Origin: Rudaea sp. | GTDB lineage: Bacteria > Pseudomonadota > Gammaproteobacteria > Xanthomonadales > Rhodanobacteraceae | DNA: 9,275 bases | Assembly (NCBI GenBank): GCA_025934455.1 | Contig: JAICYA010000050.1 | Location: 1-9,275, forward strand | Direction: 5' to 3' | Part shown: positions 1-6,503 of the stretch, one piece after another | How the letters are laid out: every line of letters begins with the position of its first letter | Position numbering within the stretch: position 1 is the first letter of the stretch | The notes under the pieces: model-generated | The model's input: the letters and a program-made list of their open reading frames with translations, nothing else | Told to the model about the DNA's origin: nothing | The model's database searches: none | Program-made: the position numbers and the translations under genes

Positions 1-554
1 ATGCCGCCGCCCAGGCGCGCGAAGATCGAGATCAGCGACGAACCGAAGGCAAGGCCGACCATGGCGTGCAGGGCTTCTTCCTGGCTATGCCCGAAGTGCA
101 GCAGGATCGCGTAGTAGCCGGCCACGCCGAGCAGGGCCAGGCCCACCACCAGCATGCCGGTGATCGCGCCGCCGCGAAAGGCGATTTGCAGCGCCGCGTT
201 GATGCCGTTGCGTGCGGCTTCGGCCGTGCGCACGTTGGCGCGCACCGAGATGTTCATGCCGATGAAGCCGGTCAGTCCGGACAGGAACGCACCGATGGCA
301 AAGCCTATCGCGGCGGTCCAGCCGAGCTTGGTGAAGCCGATGACGAAAAACAACACCACGCCGACGATGGCGATGGTGCGGTACTGGCGACTCAGGTAGG
401 CGCTGGCGCCTTCCTGCACGGCCTGCGCGATGGCCTGCATGCGTTCGTTGCCGGCCGGTTTGGCCAGAATCCACGCGCGCGACCAGACTCCGTAAAGGAT
501 CGCGAGCAGGGCGCAGCCCAGCGCGATCCAGATGGCGTATTGCTGAAAGAACAT
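1..554 (-). CDS. hppA: Membrane proton-translocating pyrophosphatase, N-terminal 184 residues (3' end outside window)
   Basis: This enzyme hydrolyses pyrophosphate and pumps H+ (in some clades Na+) across the inner membrane. The visible part starts [13 protein letters not shown] and reads as membrane helix, short loop with [11 protein letters not shown] (about residues 49-59), two hydrophobic segments (about 60-100), then [23 protein letters not shown] and a further helix, ending in [12 protein letters not shown]. That order is typical of bacterial H+-PPases. The start is ATG at 554, preceded by GAGGGAGAA about 5 bases away. Full proteins are usually 660-700 residues, so about three quarters lies outside the window. 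The pyrophosphate-binding aspartates and the residue that separates K+-dependent from K+-independent types are not visible, so ion type cannot be assigned. It lies 116 bases downstream of pfp on the same strand, which fits PPi-based energy metabolism. Confidence 0.95.
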   Translation of the reverse strand, partial: MFFQQYAIWIALGCALLAILYGVWSRAWILAKPAGNERMQAIAQAVQEGASAYLSRQYRTIAIVGVVLFFVIGFTKLGWTAAIGFAIGAFLSGLTGFIGMNISVRANVRTAEAARNGINAALQIAFRGGAITGMLVVGLALLGVAGYYAILLHFGHSQEEALHAMVGLAFGSSLISIFARLGGG

Positions 555-618
555 CGGATTCTCCCTCGAATCTCAGGCTTTGAACGGTAAAGGCGGGGGG
601 CAACGAAAAATCCGGTCA

Positions 619-624
619 AGTATA
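619..624 (-). promoter_or_regulatory. Weak candidate -10 box for hppA
   Basis: On the minus strand TATACT (5 of 6 to TATAAT) lies in the 116-base pfp-hppA gap, about 65 bases before the hppA ATG. At a 17-base spacer the -35 position reads GTGGCG, only 3 of 6 to consensus. It could allow hppA transcription separate from pfp. The rest of the gap shows only short GC inverted repeats with no T-run, so I call no terminator. Confidence 0.25.
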
Positions 625-670
625 ACGGCAGTGCGCGACCGCGCCACTCTTGCGGCGCAACAAAGCGGCG

Positions 671-862
671 CTATTTGTCCGCCAGCGCATAGTCCGGCAA
701 TTTCTTCTTCGCCAGTTTCAGTTTGGGTTTTGCATACTTCGGCAAGCCGCTCACGGCGTCGTAGGGCGGTACGTCCTCGCCGCGGATCAGCGGTTCCAGA
801 TAGCGGCGCGCCGCCGGCGTGATGCCGAATCCGTCCGCGCTGATGAAACCGCGCGGCAGTTT
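671..862 (-). pseudogene. pfp: Severed C-terminal extension of pfp (63 codons beyond the amber stop)
   Basis: Directly after the stop at 863-865, the same frame stays open for 63 codons and ends at TAG 671-673. It begins KLPRGFISADGFGITP, continues ARRYLEPLIRGED, PPYD and GLPKYAK, and ends in a lysine-rich tail, PDYALADK. This matches the C-terminal extension I recall for Xanthomonas-type PPi-phosphofructokinases (LPxxFI..DG..IT...R.Y..PLI.GE..PPY). With one sense codon at 863-865 the gene would encode 421 residues, the usual length for this clade. I see no initiation codon with a ribosome site for separate translation, so it is either translated by readthrough or untranslated. Confidence 0.75.
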
Positions 863-1936
863 CTACTCGACGTTGGCGATGGCGGTGAGCGGCGCGGGCA
901 CGAGCTTCCATTTGAACGGCGTGCCGGATACGCGCTTGATCACGGGCATGACGCCGTTCTTGCCGGCGAGTGCGTATTCGACGGCGGCCTTGCCGACCGC
1001 ATGGGCCTGTTCCGCGTCGACCTTGCTCGCCACGTGCCGCGCCGAACGCTGCAGGTAGTCCGGCACGGCCCAGTGGAATTTGTAGCCGAGCTTGCTTTTC
1101 ACGAGCTGCGCGATCATTGGCCCCACACCGCCGAGCTGGGTATGGCCGAAGGCGTCGGTGGTGCCTGCTTCGGCGAGGAATTTCCCGTCCGCATTCTTCA
1201 CGCCCTCGGAGACGACCACGGTGCACCAGCCCACGCGCTCGACCGTGGCCTTCACGCGCGCGAGGAACGCGGCTTCGTCGAAGGCAATTTCCGGAAACAG
1301 GATGATGTGCGGCGGTTCGTCCGCGCGCTTGCCGGCGAGCCCTGCCGCGGCCGCGATCCAGCCGGCGTGGCGGCCCATCACTTCCATGACAAACACCTTG
1401 GTCGAGGATTCATGCATGGAAGCCACATCCAGACTCGCCTCGAGCACCGACACCGCGGTGTACTTGGCGACCGAACCGAAGCCGGGGCAGGAATCGGTGA
1501 CCGGCAGGTCGTTGTCCACCGTCTTCGGCACGCCGATCACATTGAGCGGGTAACCGAGCGTGCGTGCGAGCTGCGCGATCTTGAGCGAGGTGTCGGCCGA
1601 ATCGTTGCCGCCGTTATAGAGGAAATGGCGGATGTCGTGCGCGCGCAGCACGGCGATCAGGCGTTCGTAATGTGTGCGGTCGGCATCCGGCGATTTGAGC
1701 TTGAAGCGGCAAGAGCCGAACGCGCCGCCGGGCGTATGCCGCAATGCGGCAATGGTCGCGGCATCGAGACTCGACAGGTCGAACAATTCCTCGCGCAGCG
1801 CGCCGATGATGCCGTTGCGGGCGGCAAATACGCCGACCTTGCGCCGTCGACAGGCCTGGATCACCGCACAAGCCGTCGCATTGATCACGGCGGTGACGCC
1901 GCCGGACTGGGCGTACAGCAGGTTTCCGCTGCTCAT
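863..1936 (-). CDS. pfp: Pyrophosphate-dependent 6-phosphofructokinase, core domain, ended early by an in-frame amber codon
   Basis: This enzyme reversibly phosphorylates fructose 6-phosphate to fructose 1,6-bisphosphate using PPi instead of ATP, in the cytoplasm. The protein starts MSSGNLLYAQSGGVTAVIN. GGND is at 109-112, where ATP enzymes have GGDG. PKTVDND is at 137-143, with K138 where ATP enzymes have Gly; both mark PPi use. MGRHAGW is at 187-193 and the sugar-phosphate region YLQRSARH at 294-301. The frame stops at TAG 863-865 after 357 residues; family members run to about 420, and the missing part follows in frame. All active-site motifs lie before the stop, but the last core helix and the extension are lost. 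ATG 1936 (GGTGGA upstream) is chosen over an in-frame TTG at 1969 because homology begins there. It is divergent from adk and upstream of hppA. Confidence 0.88.
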   Translation of the reverse strand: MSSGNLLYAQSGGVTAVINATACAVIQACRRRKVGVFAARNGIIGALREELFDLSSLDAATIAALRHTPGGAFGSCRFKLKSPDADRTHYERLIAVLRAHDIRHFLYNGGNDSADTSLKIAQLARTLGYPLNVIGVPKTVDNDLPVTDSCPGFGSVAKYTAVSVLEASLDVASMHESSTKVFVMEVMGRHAGWIAAAAGLAGKRADEPPHIILFPEIAFDEAAFLARVKATVERVGWCTVVVSEGVKNADGKFLAEAGTTDAFGHTQLGGVGPMIAQLVKSKLGYKFHWAVPDYLQRSARHVASKVDAEQAHAVGKAAVEYALAGKNGVMPVIKRVSGTPFKWKLVPAPLTAIANVE

Positions 1937-1952
1937 GGCTTGATTCCACCGT

Positions 1953-1981
1953 TTGACTAAGTGTGACAACGCCGCTAGGTT
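1953..1981 (+). promoter_or_regulatory. Candidate sigma70-type promoter of adk
   Basis: TTGACT (1953-1958, 5 of 6 to TTGACA), a 17-base spacer, and TAGGTT (1976-1981, 3 of 6 to TATAAT). It lies in the 95-base divergent spacer between pfp and adk. A start near 1988 would give a leader of about 44 bases. I could not find an equally good promoter for pfp on the other strand. Confidence 0.45.
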
Positions 1982-1991
1982 AGCCCGTCGG

Positions 1992-2013
1992 GGTGGCTCT
2001 TGCCCACCGCAAG
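1992..2013 (+). promoter_or_regulatory. Interlaced inverted repeats in the adk leader
   Basis: GGTGG (1992-1996) can pair with CCACC (2004-2008), and CTTGC (1999-2003) with GCAAG (2009-2013). The arms interlace as A-B-A'-B', so only one hairpin can form at a time; there is no loop left for a pseudoknot. They sit just after the predicted transcription start and about 19 bases before the adk ATG. The stems are only 5 bp, so a role is speculative. Confidence 0.25.
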
Positions 2014-2031
2014 CAGAATAATTCCAGGCAC

Positions 2032-2604
2032 ATGCGCATCGTTTTCTTCGGCCCGAACGGTTCGGGCAAGGGTACCCAGGCCGCGCTGCTCAAGGCCGAG
2101 TTGAAGGTGCCGCACATTTCCACCGGCGACCTGCTGCGTGCGGCAGTGAAGGCCGGCACGCCGCTTGGGCTCAAGGCCAAGGCGGTGATGGAGGCGGGCA
2201 AGCTGGTTTCCGACGAAATCGTGCTCGGCATGCTCGAAGAACGCGTCGCAGAAGCCGATGCGCGCGGCGGATTCATCCTCGACGGCTATCCGCGCAATCT
2301 CGCCCAGTGCGCCGCGCTGGAGGATTTGCTGGCGCGCATTCGCCAGCCGCTCGACATCGCCATCGAGCTGGACGTACCGGATTCGGCGATCCTCGCGCGT
2401 TGCGAGATCCGCTTCAAGGCCGAGCATCGCCCGGACGACGATCCGGCGATCGTGCGCAAGCGCCTGGAGGTATACCGCGAGCAGACCGCGCCGGTGGCGC
2501 GGCATTTCGCCGACCTGGGCAAGCTCGTCACGGTCAATGGCGTGGGGGCGGTAGACGCGGTGTTCGCGCGCATCCTCGCCGTGCTGCCGCGCGCCGTGGC
2601 CTGA
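2032..2604 (+). CDS. adk: Adenylate kinase, short (lidless) type, 190 residues
   Basis: It catalyses ATP + AMP = 2 ADP in the cytoplasm and sets adenylate energy charge. The P-loop is GPNGSGKGTQ at 7-16, the AMP site HISTGDLLR at 28-36, and GFILDGYPRN at 80-89 with R88 as the usual AMP-binding arginine. RPDDDP with RKRLEVY (133-148) closes the short loop that replaces the LID domain. Its length matches the short form recalled from Xanthomonas (about 187). Some positions look diverged: Asn at P-loop position 9 instead of Pro, and ARCEIRFKAEHR where relatives have a GR..AEGR pattern. ATG 2032 is chosen over GTG 1993 because the MRIVFFG strand is the normal N-terminus. The ribosome site is weak (CCAGG). 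It is the first gene of a five-gene same-strand block. Confidence 0.93.
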   Translation: MRIVFFGPNGSGKGTQAALLKAELKVPHISTGDLLRAAVKAGTPLGLKAKAVMEAGKLVSDEIVLGMLEERVAEADARGGFILDGYPRNLAQCAALEDLLARIRQPLDIAIELDVPDSAILARCEIRFKAEHRPDDDPAIVRKRLEVYREQTAPVARHFADLGKLVTVNGVGAVDAVFARILAVLPRAVA

Positions 2605-2632
2605 GCGCGCCGGCCGCGTCCGCTAGACTTCC

Positions 2633-3172
2633 ATGCCGGCGTTTTTGCTCGTCTTGCGCGACGTCATCCTGCTGCGCCGCGGCCCGCAGGACATGCCGCA
2701 TTCGCCGCGCCTGCTCGTCTGGGTGTGCGGCGCGAGCCTGCTGCTGCAACTGGCGATCGCGAGCGTGCTCGCCATCCCGGGCGATGCGCTCGGCGCGGGC
2801 CTGATCGGCCTCGCCTTCAACCTCGGCGTGCTGTATCTGCTGCTCAACCTGCGTGGCATGCGCGCCCGTTTCGTGCAGGCCGCGCTGGCCCTGACCAGTT
2901 GCGCCATCGTGTTCGCGATCCTGAGCGTGCCGATCGTGCTGGCCGTGGGCGGCAAGCCGCCGACGCCGGAGACGATCACGCCAGTGCAGGCATTGCTCGG
3001 CATGCTCGCGCTGCCGATCGTGGTGTGGAAACTGATCGTCGACGCGCACATCCTGCGCCACAGCTTGAACCTGCCGTTCGCCGCAGGCCTGTTGATCGCG
3101 CTGTTCTGGATCATCGCCGAATTGAGCTTCGGCGCGGCAATCGGCGGCCCGGCCGCTGCCGCGGCAGCCTGA
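2633..3172 (+). CDS. Conserved multi-pass membrane protein of unknown function, 179 residues
   Basis: I cannot assign a function. The N-terminus is amphipathic and carries LLRRGPQDMPHSPRLL (13-28), a pattern I recall from small membrane proteins of unknown role in other proteobacteria. About five hydrophobic stretches follow, roughly at 27-48, 53-72, 82-104, 119-139 and 147-168. A polar loop, GGKPPTPETITP (106-117), lies between the third and fourth. The tail is an Ala-rich run. There are no catalytic motifs or cysteine pairs. It starts at ATG 2633 without a clear ribosome site; ATG 2693 would cut off the RGPQD motif. It sits 28 bases after adk and 7 before mpl, so it is probably co-transcribed with them. 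A link to wall recycling is only positional. Confidence 0.8.
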   Translation: MPAFLLVLRDVILLRRGPQDMPHSPRLLVWVCGASLLLQLAIASVLAIPGDALGAGLIGLAFNLGVLYLLLNLRGMRARFVQAALALTSCAIVFAILSVPIVLAVGGKPPTPETITPVQALLGMLALPIVVWKLIVDAHILRHSLNLPFAAGLLIALFWIIAELSFGAAIGGPAAAAAA

Positions 3173-3179
3173 GCGCATT

Positions 3180-4565
3180 GTGAAATTGTATATTCTGGGA
3201 ATCTGCGGAACGTTCATGGGCGGCGTCGCCGCGCTGGCGCGAGAGCTTGGCTTTGATGTCGCCGGTTGCGACGCGAACATCTATCCGCCAATGAGCGATC
3301 AGCTCGCCGCGCTCGGCGTGCATCTGGATACCGGCTATTGCGCCGAATACCTCGATGCGGCCAAACCCGATCTCGTCATCGTCGGCAATGCGCTGTCCCG
3401 CGGCAATCCGGTGGTTGAATGCTTGCTCGACGCGCGCATTCCCTACATTTCCGGGCCGCAATGGATCGGCGAAAACGTGCTCGCATCGCGGCGCGTCTTT
3501 GCCGTCGCCGGCACGCATGGCAAGACCACGACGACGGCGATGCTGGCCTGGATCCTCGACGCCTGCGGGCGCGCGCCGGGTTTCCTTGTCGGCGGCGTGC
3601 CGGAGAATTTCGGTGTATCGGCAAGGCTGGGCGGGAGCGATTTCGTCATCGAAGCCGATGAATACGACACCGCGTTTTTCGACAAGCGCAGCAAGTTCGT
3701 GCATTACCGGCCGACGGTTGCGATCCTGAACAATCTGGAATTCGACCACGCCGACATCTTTCCCGACGTCGCCGCGATCCAGCGCCAGTTCCACCACCTG
3801 GTGCGCACGGTGCCGGGCAACGGACGCCTTGTCGTCAACGCCGAGGACGCGCGCCTTGCCGAAGTGCTGGCCATGGGTGCGTGGACGCCGGTCACGACGT
3901 TCGGCATGGCCACCGGCGATTGGCAAGCGCGCCTGATTCATCCTGACAATGGCGCGGCCGAGGGCGGCCGCCCCGCCGACGGATCGCAATTCGCCGTGCT
4001 GCGCGACGGCCACGATATCGGTGTCGTACGCTGGAATCTGCTTGGCCGGCACAACGTCATGAATGCGCTGGCGGCGCTCGCGGCGGCCGATGCGAGCGGT
4101 GTGGATGCGGCGCGGGCCATCGCTGCGCTGGCCGATTTCCACAGCGCCAAGCGCCGCCTCGAACATATTGGCGAGCACCGCGGTATAAACGTGTACGACG
4201 ACTTCGCGCATCACCCGACCGCGATCGCGACCACGCTCGCGGGCTTGCGCGCGCGCGTGGGCCGGGCCCGCATCCTGGTCGGCATGGAACCGCGCTCCAA
4301 CTCGATGCGTCTTGGCGCGCACGCGGACGAACTCGCACCTTCCTTGCGCGACGCCGATGCGGTGGTTTTCCTCAAGCGTCCCGAGCTGGCCTGGAATGCG
4401 CAGAGCGTCATCGATGCACTCGATGGCCGTGGCCAAACTGCGCCAAGCGTGGACGCGCTGATCGACGCGCTGCACGAGCAAGTTCGTCCCGGGGACCACG
4501 TCGTGTTCATGTCCAATGGCGGTTTCGAGGACGCGCCGCGGCGGTTTCTGCGCAGTTTGCGCTGA
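3180..4565 (+). CDS. mpl: UDP-N-acetylmuramate:L-alanyl-gamma-D-glutamyl-meso-diaminopimelate ligase, 461 residues
   Basis: Mpl joins the recycled murein tripeptide to UDP-MurNAc with ATP, returning wall fragments to peptidoglycan synthesis in the cytoplasm. It is a Mur-ligase family enzyme. The N-terminal nucleotide-fold domain opens LYILGICGTFMGG, a hallmark that separates Mpl from MurC. The ATP loop AGTHGKTTTT is at 110-119, VIEADEYDTAFFDKRSKF at 156-173, and NNLEFDHADIF at 184-194. The C-terminal domain carries DFAHHPTAI (341-349), MEPRSNSMRLG (369-379) and FMSNGGF (443-449). Length equals the usual 450-465. The start is GTG 3180, 7 bases after the previous stop, with no good ribosome site, which suggests translational coupling. 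No defect is seen. Confidence 0.97.
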   Translation: MKLYILGICGTFMGGVAALARELGFDVAGCDANIYPPMSDQLAALGVHLDTGYCAEYLDAAKPDLVIVGNALSRGNPVVECLLDARIPYISGPQWIGENVLASRRVFAVAGTHGKTTTTAMLAWILDACGRAPGFLVGGVPENFGVSARLGGSDFVIEADEYDTAFFDKRSKFVHYRPTVAILNNLEFDHADIFPDVAAIQRQFHHLVRTVPGNGRLVVNAEDARLAEVLAMGAWTPVTTFGMATGDWQARLIHPDNGAAEGGRPADGSQFAVLRDGHDIGVVRWNLLGRHNVMNALAALAAADASGVDAARAIAALADFHSAKRRLEHIGEHRGINVYDDFAHHPTAIATTLAGLRARVGRARILVGMEPRSNSMRLGAHADELAPSLRDADAVVFLKRPELAWNAQSVIDALDGRGQTAPSVDALIDALHEQVRPGDHVVFMSNGGFEDAPRRFLRSLR

Positions 4566-4590
4566 CACCGATCCGGCCTACACTTCAGGC

Positions 4591-5181
4591 GTGACGGCCA
4601 CCGACATCCCGTTGTTTCCACTCAACAGCGTGCTGTTTCCCGGCGGCGTGCTCGAATTGCGCGTGTTCGAGCGCCGCTATCTCGACCTGGTCCGCGATTG
4701 CGCGCGCAGCGGTGCCGGTTTCGGCGTGTGCCTGATCCTGCACGGCCGGGAAGCGGGCGAACCGGCGGTGCCGGCAGCGGTCGGCACATTGGCGCGCATT
4801 GTGGATTTCTATACATCCGACGATGGACTGCTCGGCATTCGCGCCGACGGCGGCGCACGCTTCCGGGTCACGCACACGCGCGTACGCGACAACGGCCTCG
4901 TGCATGGCGACGCGCATTTTTGGCCGGATGAACCCGTCGTGCAGGTGCCGCCCGAACATGCGCTGCTCGCGACAATCCTCGAGCGCCTGCTCGAATGCAT
5001 GGGCGGGCAAAACGCGAGTGCGCCACGCGAGCGCTACGACGATGCGAGCTGGGTCGGATTTCGCCTCGCCGAGGCGCTGCCGCTGGAGAATCGCGAGCGC
5101 CAGCACCTGCTGCAGATGACCGACCCGCTGGAACGTCTCACCCAGTTGATGCACTACCTGCCGCGTTTCCAGCAGCCTTGA
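4591..5181 (+). CDS. Stand-alone LON substrate-binding-domain protein, 196 residues
   Basis: It carries only the N-terminal substrate-binding domain of Lon proteases (COG2802-like), without ATPase or peptidase parts. The start [19 protein letters not shown] is the diagnostic first strand and loop. [16 protein letters not shown] follows, then [17 protein letters not shown] and GARFRV, typical of the beta-rich half. The C-terminal half is helical and ends [13 protein letters not shown]. The family's job is not established; protein binding or adaptor roles are guesses. GTG 4591 is preferred to an ATG at 4516 inside mpl, because homology begins at IPLFPLN. It follows mpl by 25 bases and precedes gloA by 47, so it probably belongs to the same transcript. 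Confidence 0.88.
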   Translation: MTATDIPLFPLNSVLFPGGVLELRVFERRYLDLVRDCARSGAGFGVCLILHGREAGEPAVPAAVGTLARIVDFYTSDDGLLGIRADGGARFRVTHTRVRDNGLVHGDAHFWPDEPVVQVPPEHALLATILERLLECMGGQNASAPRERYDDASWVGFRLAEALPLENRERQHLLQMTDPLERLTQLMHYLPRFQQP

Positions 5182-5228
5182 GATGCCGCGATGACGACAC
5201 TGACTGCTTCCGGATCGACGAGCCGACG

Positions 5229-5660
5229 ATGAAATACCTTCACACGATGGTACGTGTACGCGATCTCGATGCCTCGTTGCGCTTTTATTGCGATGGCCTC
5301 GGCCTGGTCGAAACGCGACGCAAGGAAAATCCGCAAGGCCGCTTCACGCTGGTATTCCTGGCGGCGAAGGAAACGCCGGACGCGGAGATCGAACTGACGT
5401 ACAACTGGCCGGGCGAGGACGGTTCGACCGAGGACTACGGCTCGGCGCGCAATTTCGGCCACCTCGCGTTCCGTGTTGAAAATATCTATGCAACCTGCGC
5501 GCATTTGCAGGCCATGGGCGTGACCATCAATCGTCCACCACGCGACGGGCACATGGCCTTCGTGCGCTCGCCGGATTCGATCAGCATCGAGTTGTTGCAG
5601 GAAGGTCATCTGCCGCCGCGCGAGCCGTGGGCGTCGATGCCGAACGCGGGTACGTGGTAG
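5229..5660 (+). CDS. gloA: Lactoylglutathione lyase (glyoxalase I), 143 residues
   Basis: It converts the hemithioacetal of methylglyoxal and glutathione to S-lactoylglutathione, the first step of methylglyoxal detoxification, in the cytoplasm. It is a VOC-fold protein with two beta-alpha-beta-beta-beta units. All four metal ligands expected from E. coli GloA are present: H5 (KYLHTM), E55 (IELTYNW), H78 (FGHLAF) and E121 (ISIELLQ). The short form without insertions fits the Ni/Co-type bacterial enzyme. [12 protein letters not shown] (34-45) and the tail [12 protein letters not shown] match Xanthomonas-like proteins as I recall them. The start is ATG 5229, where homology begins; only a weak GAG precedes it. 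It is the last gene of the adk-mpl block, followed by the AT-rich island. I see no clear terminator behind it. Confidence 0.95.
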   Translation: MKYLHTMVRVRDLDASLRFYCDGLGLVETRRKENPQGRFTLVFLAAKETPDAEIELTYNWPGEDGSTEDYGSARNFGHLAFRVENIYATCAHLQAMGVTINRPPRDGHMAFVRSPDSISIELLQEGHLPPREPWASMPNAGTW

Positions 5661-5711
5661 CTCGGCCAAGCGCCGTCGAGGGGCCGCCGCAGGATTTCCG
5701 CGCGGCAAATG

Positions 5712-5730
5712 TGTTATAGAAAATATAACA
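5712..5730. promoter_or_regulatory. Perfect 7+7 inverted repeat, candidate operator
   Basis: TGTTATA (5712-5718), GAAAA loop, TATAACA (5724-5730). The arms are exact complements and break at the next base outward. It lies in an AT-rich patch (about 5706-5770) inside otherwise GC-rich DNA. Its centre at 5721 is about 54 bases before the predicted transcription start, just upstream of the -35 box, a usual place for an activator site. It is too AT-rich and lacks a T-run, so a terminator is unlikely. The SufR-like regulator at 6504-7181 is the nearest candidate ligand, but this is only inference. Confidence 0.5.
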
Positions 5731-5739
5731 ACGAATAGC

Positions 5740-5768
5740 TTTACACATATCTACCTTTAATTTATGTT
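5740..5768 (+). promoter_or_regulatory. Candidate sigma70-type promoter of the exported-protein/regulator unit
   Basis: TTTACA (5740-5745, 5 of 6 to TTGACA), a 17-base spacer, and TATGTT (5763-5768, 4 of 6 to TATAAT). A start near 5775 gives a leader of about 50 bases before the ATG at 5825. The DNA around it is strongly AT-rich compared with the flanking genes. Confidence 0.55.
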
Positions 5769-5824
5769 TCAAGTCCCCACAATGAACGCATCGCCATCCG
5801 GCGATCGTCCAATGGAGATTGATC

Positions 5825-6499
5825 ATGAAACTCGTCGTGAAACCCCTTTCACTGGCCTGTGCGCTTGCGCTGGGCCTGGCATTTTCCGCCACCGTACCGA
5901 CGTCGGCGTTCGCCCAGCCGGCGCATGCGACCGCCAGCGCAGATCAGGCGGCCGCGCAAACCGCGCCGAAACTGCACGCTGCGTTGCGCGGACTGTGGCA
6001 TGGCCATCTGGTCGCTACCCATGATTACGCGCTGGCGGTGCACGCCGGCAACAAGGCCGGCGAGGCGAAGGCGGCCGACGCGGTCGTCGCCAATGCCAAG
6101 CAGATCGCCAACGCGATTGCCGGTTTCTACGGCAAGGATGCCGGCGATGGCCTGCTCAAGCTGCTGGCCGGGCACTGGGGTGAGGTCAAGGCCATCACCG
6201 ATTCGGCCAAGTCCGGCGACGCGGCTGGCGAGAACAAGGCCCTGCAAGGCGGCTTGAGCAATGCCGGCGACATCGCGAAATTCCTCGCCGGTGCGAATCC
6301 GAACTGGACCGAAGGCGCTCTCGACGGCGCGCTGGCGATGCACGTCAACGACCACAAGCTGCAGATAGACCAGATGATGTCAAATGCGCCCGCGGCCGAA
6401 CAGGAAAAATCCTGGGCCGAGATGCAAAAGCACATGGACATGATCGCCGACGTCCTCGCCGACGGCATCGCCAAGCAGTTCCCGGACAAGGCTAACTAG
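5825..6499 (+). CDS. Exported all-helical protein with apparent threefold repeat, unknown function, 224 residues
   Basis: I do not recognise a named function. A clear signal peptide covers residues 1-30 (MKLVVKP, hydrophobic core LACALALGLAF, cleavage after AFA), so the mature protein should be periplasmic. The remainder looks purely helical and seems to contain three related helix-hairpin units, about 51-108, 109-163 and 164-220. Each begins with a hydrophobic/Trp/His segment (LRGLWHGH, LLAGHW, LAMHVNDH), passes a turn rich in Gly, Ala, Lys or Glu, and ends in an IA/IAK/IAD helix (AKQIANAIAG, AGDIAKFLAG, MDMIADVLADG). Repeated His residues could bind a metal or ligand, which is untested. There are no cysteines in the mature part. 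ATG 5825 has GGAG 7 bases upstream; an in-frame TTG at 5819 is rejected. Only 4 bases separate it from the regulator gene, so they form one transcript. Confidence 0.85.
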   Translation: MKLVVKPLSLACALALGLAFSATVPTSAFAQPAHATASADQAAAQTAPKLHAALRGLWHGHLVATHDYALAVHAGNKAGEAKAADAVVANAKQIANAIAGFYGKDAGDGLLKLLAGHWGEVKAITDSAKSGDAAGENKALQGGLSNAGDIAKFLAGANPNWTEGALDGALAMHVNDHKLQIDQMMSNAPAAEQEKSWAEMQKHMDMIADVLADGIAKQFPDKAN

Positions 6500-6503
6500 G
6501 GAA

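Noticed and set aside
629..660. Short inverted repeats (TTGCG-G-CGCAA and GCGCG-GT-CGCGC) after pfp as a terminator.
   Set aside because: Stems are 5 bp with very tight loops and no T-run follows on the minus strand; such repeats are expected by chance at this GC content.
650..1960. A 436-codon open frame on the plus strand opposite pfp.
   Set aside because: It is a shadow frame of GC-rich coding DNA: rich in Arg, His, Gly and Ala, no recognisable motif, while the opposite strand encodes a clear phosphofructokinase.
1937..1969. Longer pfp start at TTG 1969.
   Set aside because: The added residues (SHLVKRWNQA) are not part of the family; ATG 1936 starts exactly at the conserved MS.G.LLYAQSGG and has GGTGGA upstream.
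3111..4568. A 485-codon open frame on the minus strand opposite mpl.
   Set aside because: It mirrors mpl almost exactly and has no domain motifs; mpl on the plus strand carries all family landmarks.
4516..4590. ATG at 4516 as start of the LON-domain gene.
   Set aside because: It would overlap mpl by 50 bases and add sequence outside the domain; GTG 4591 is just before IPLFPLN.
5712..5730. Inverted repeat as a rho-independent terminator of gloA.
   Set aside because: The stem is almost all A/T and no T-run follows; an operator reading is more likely.
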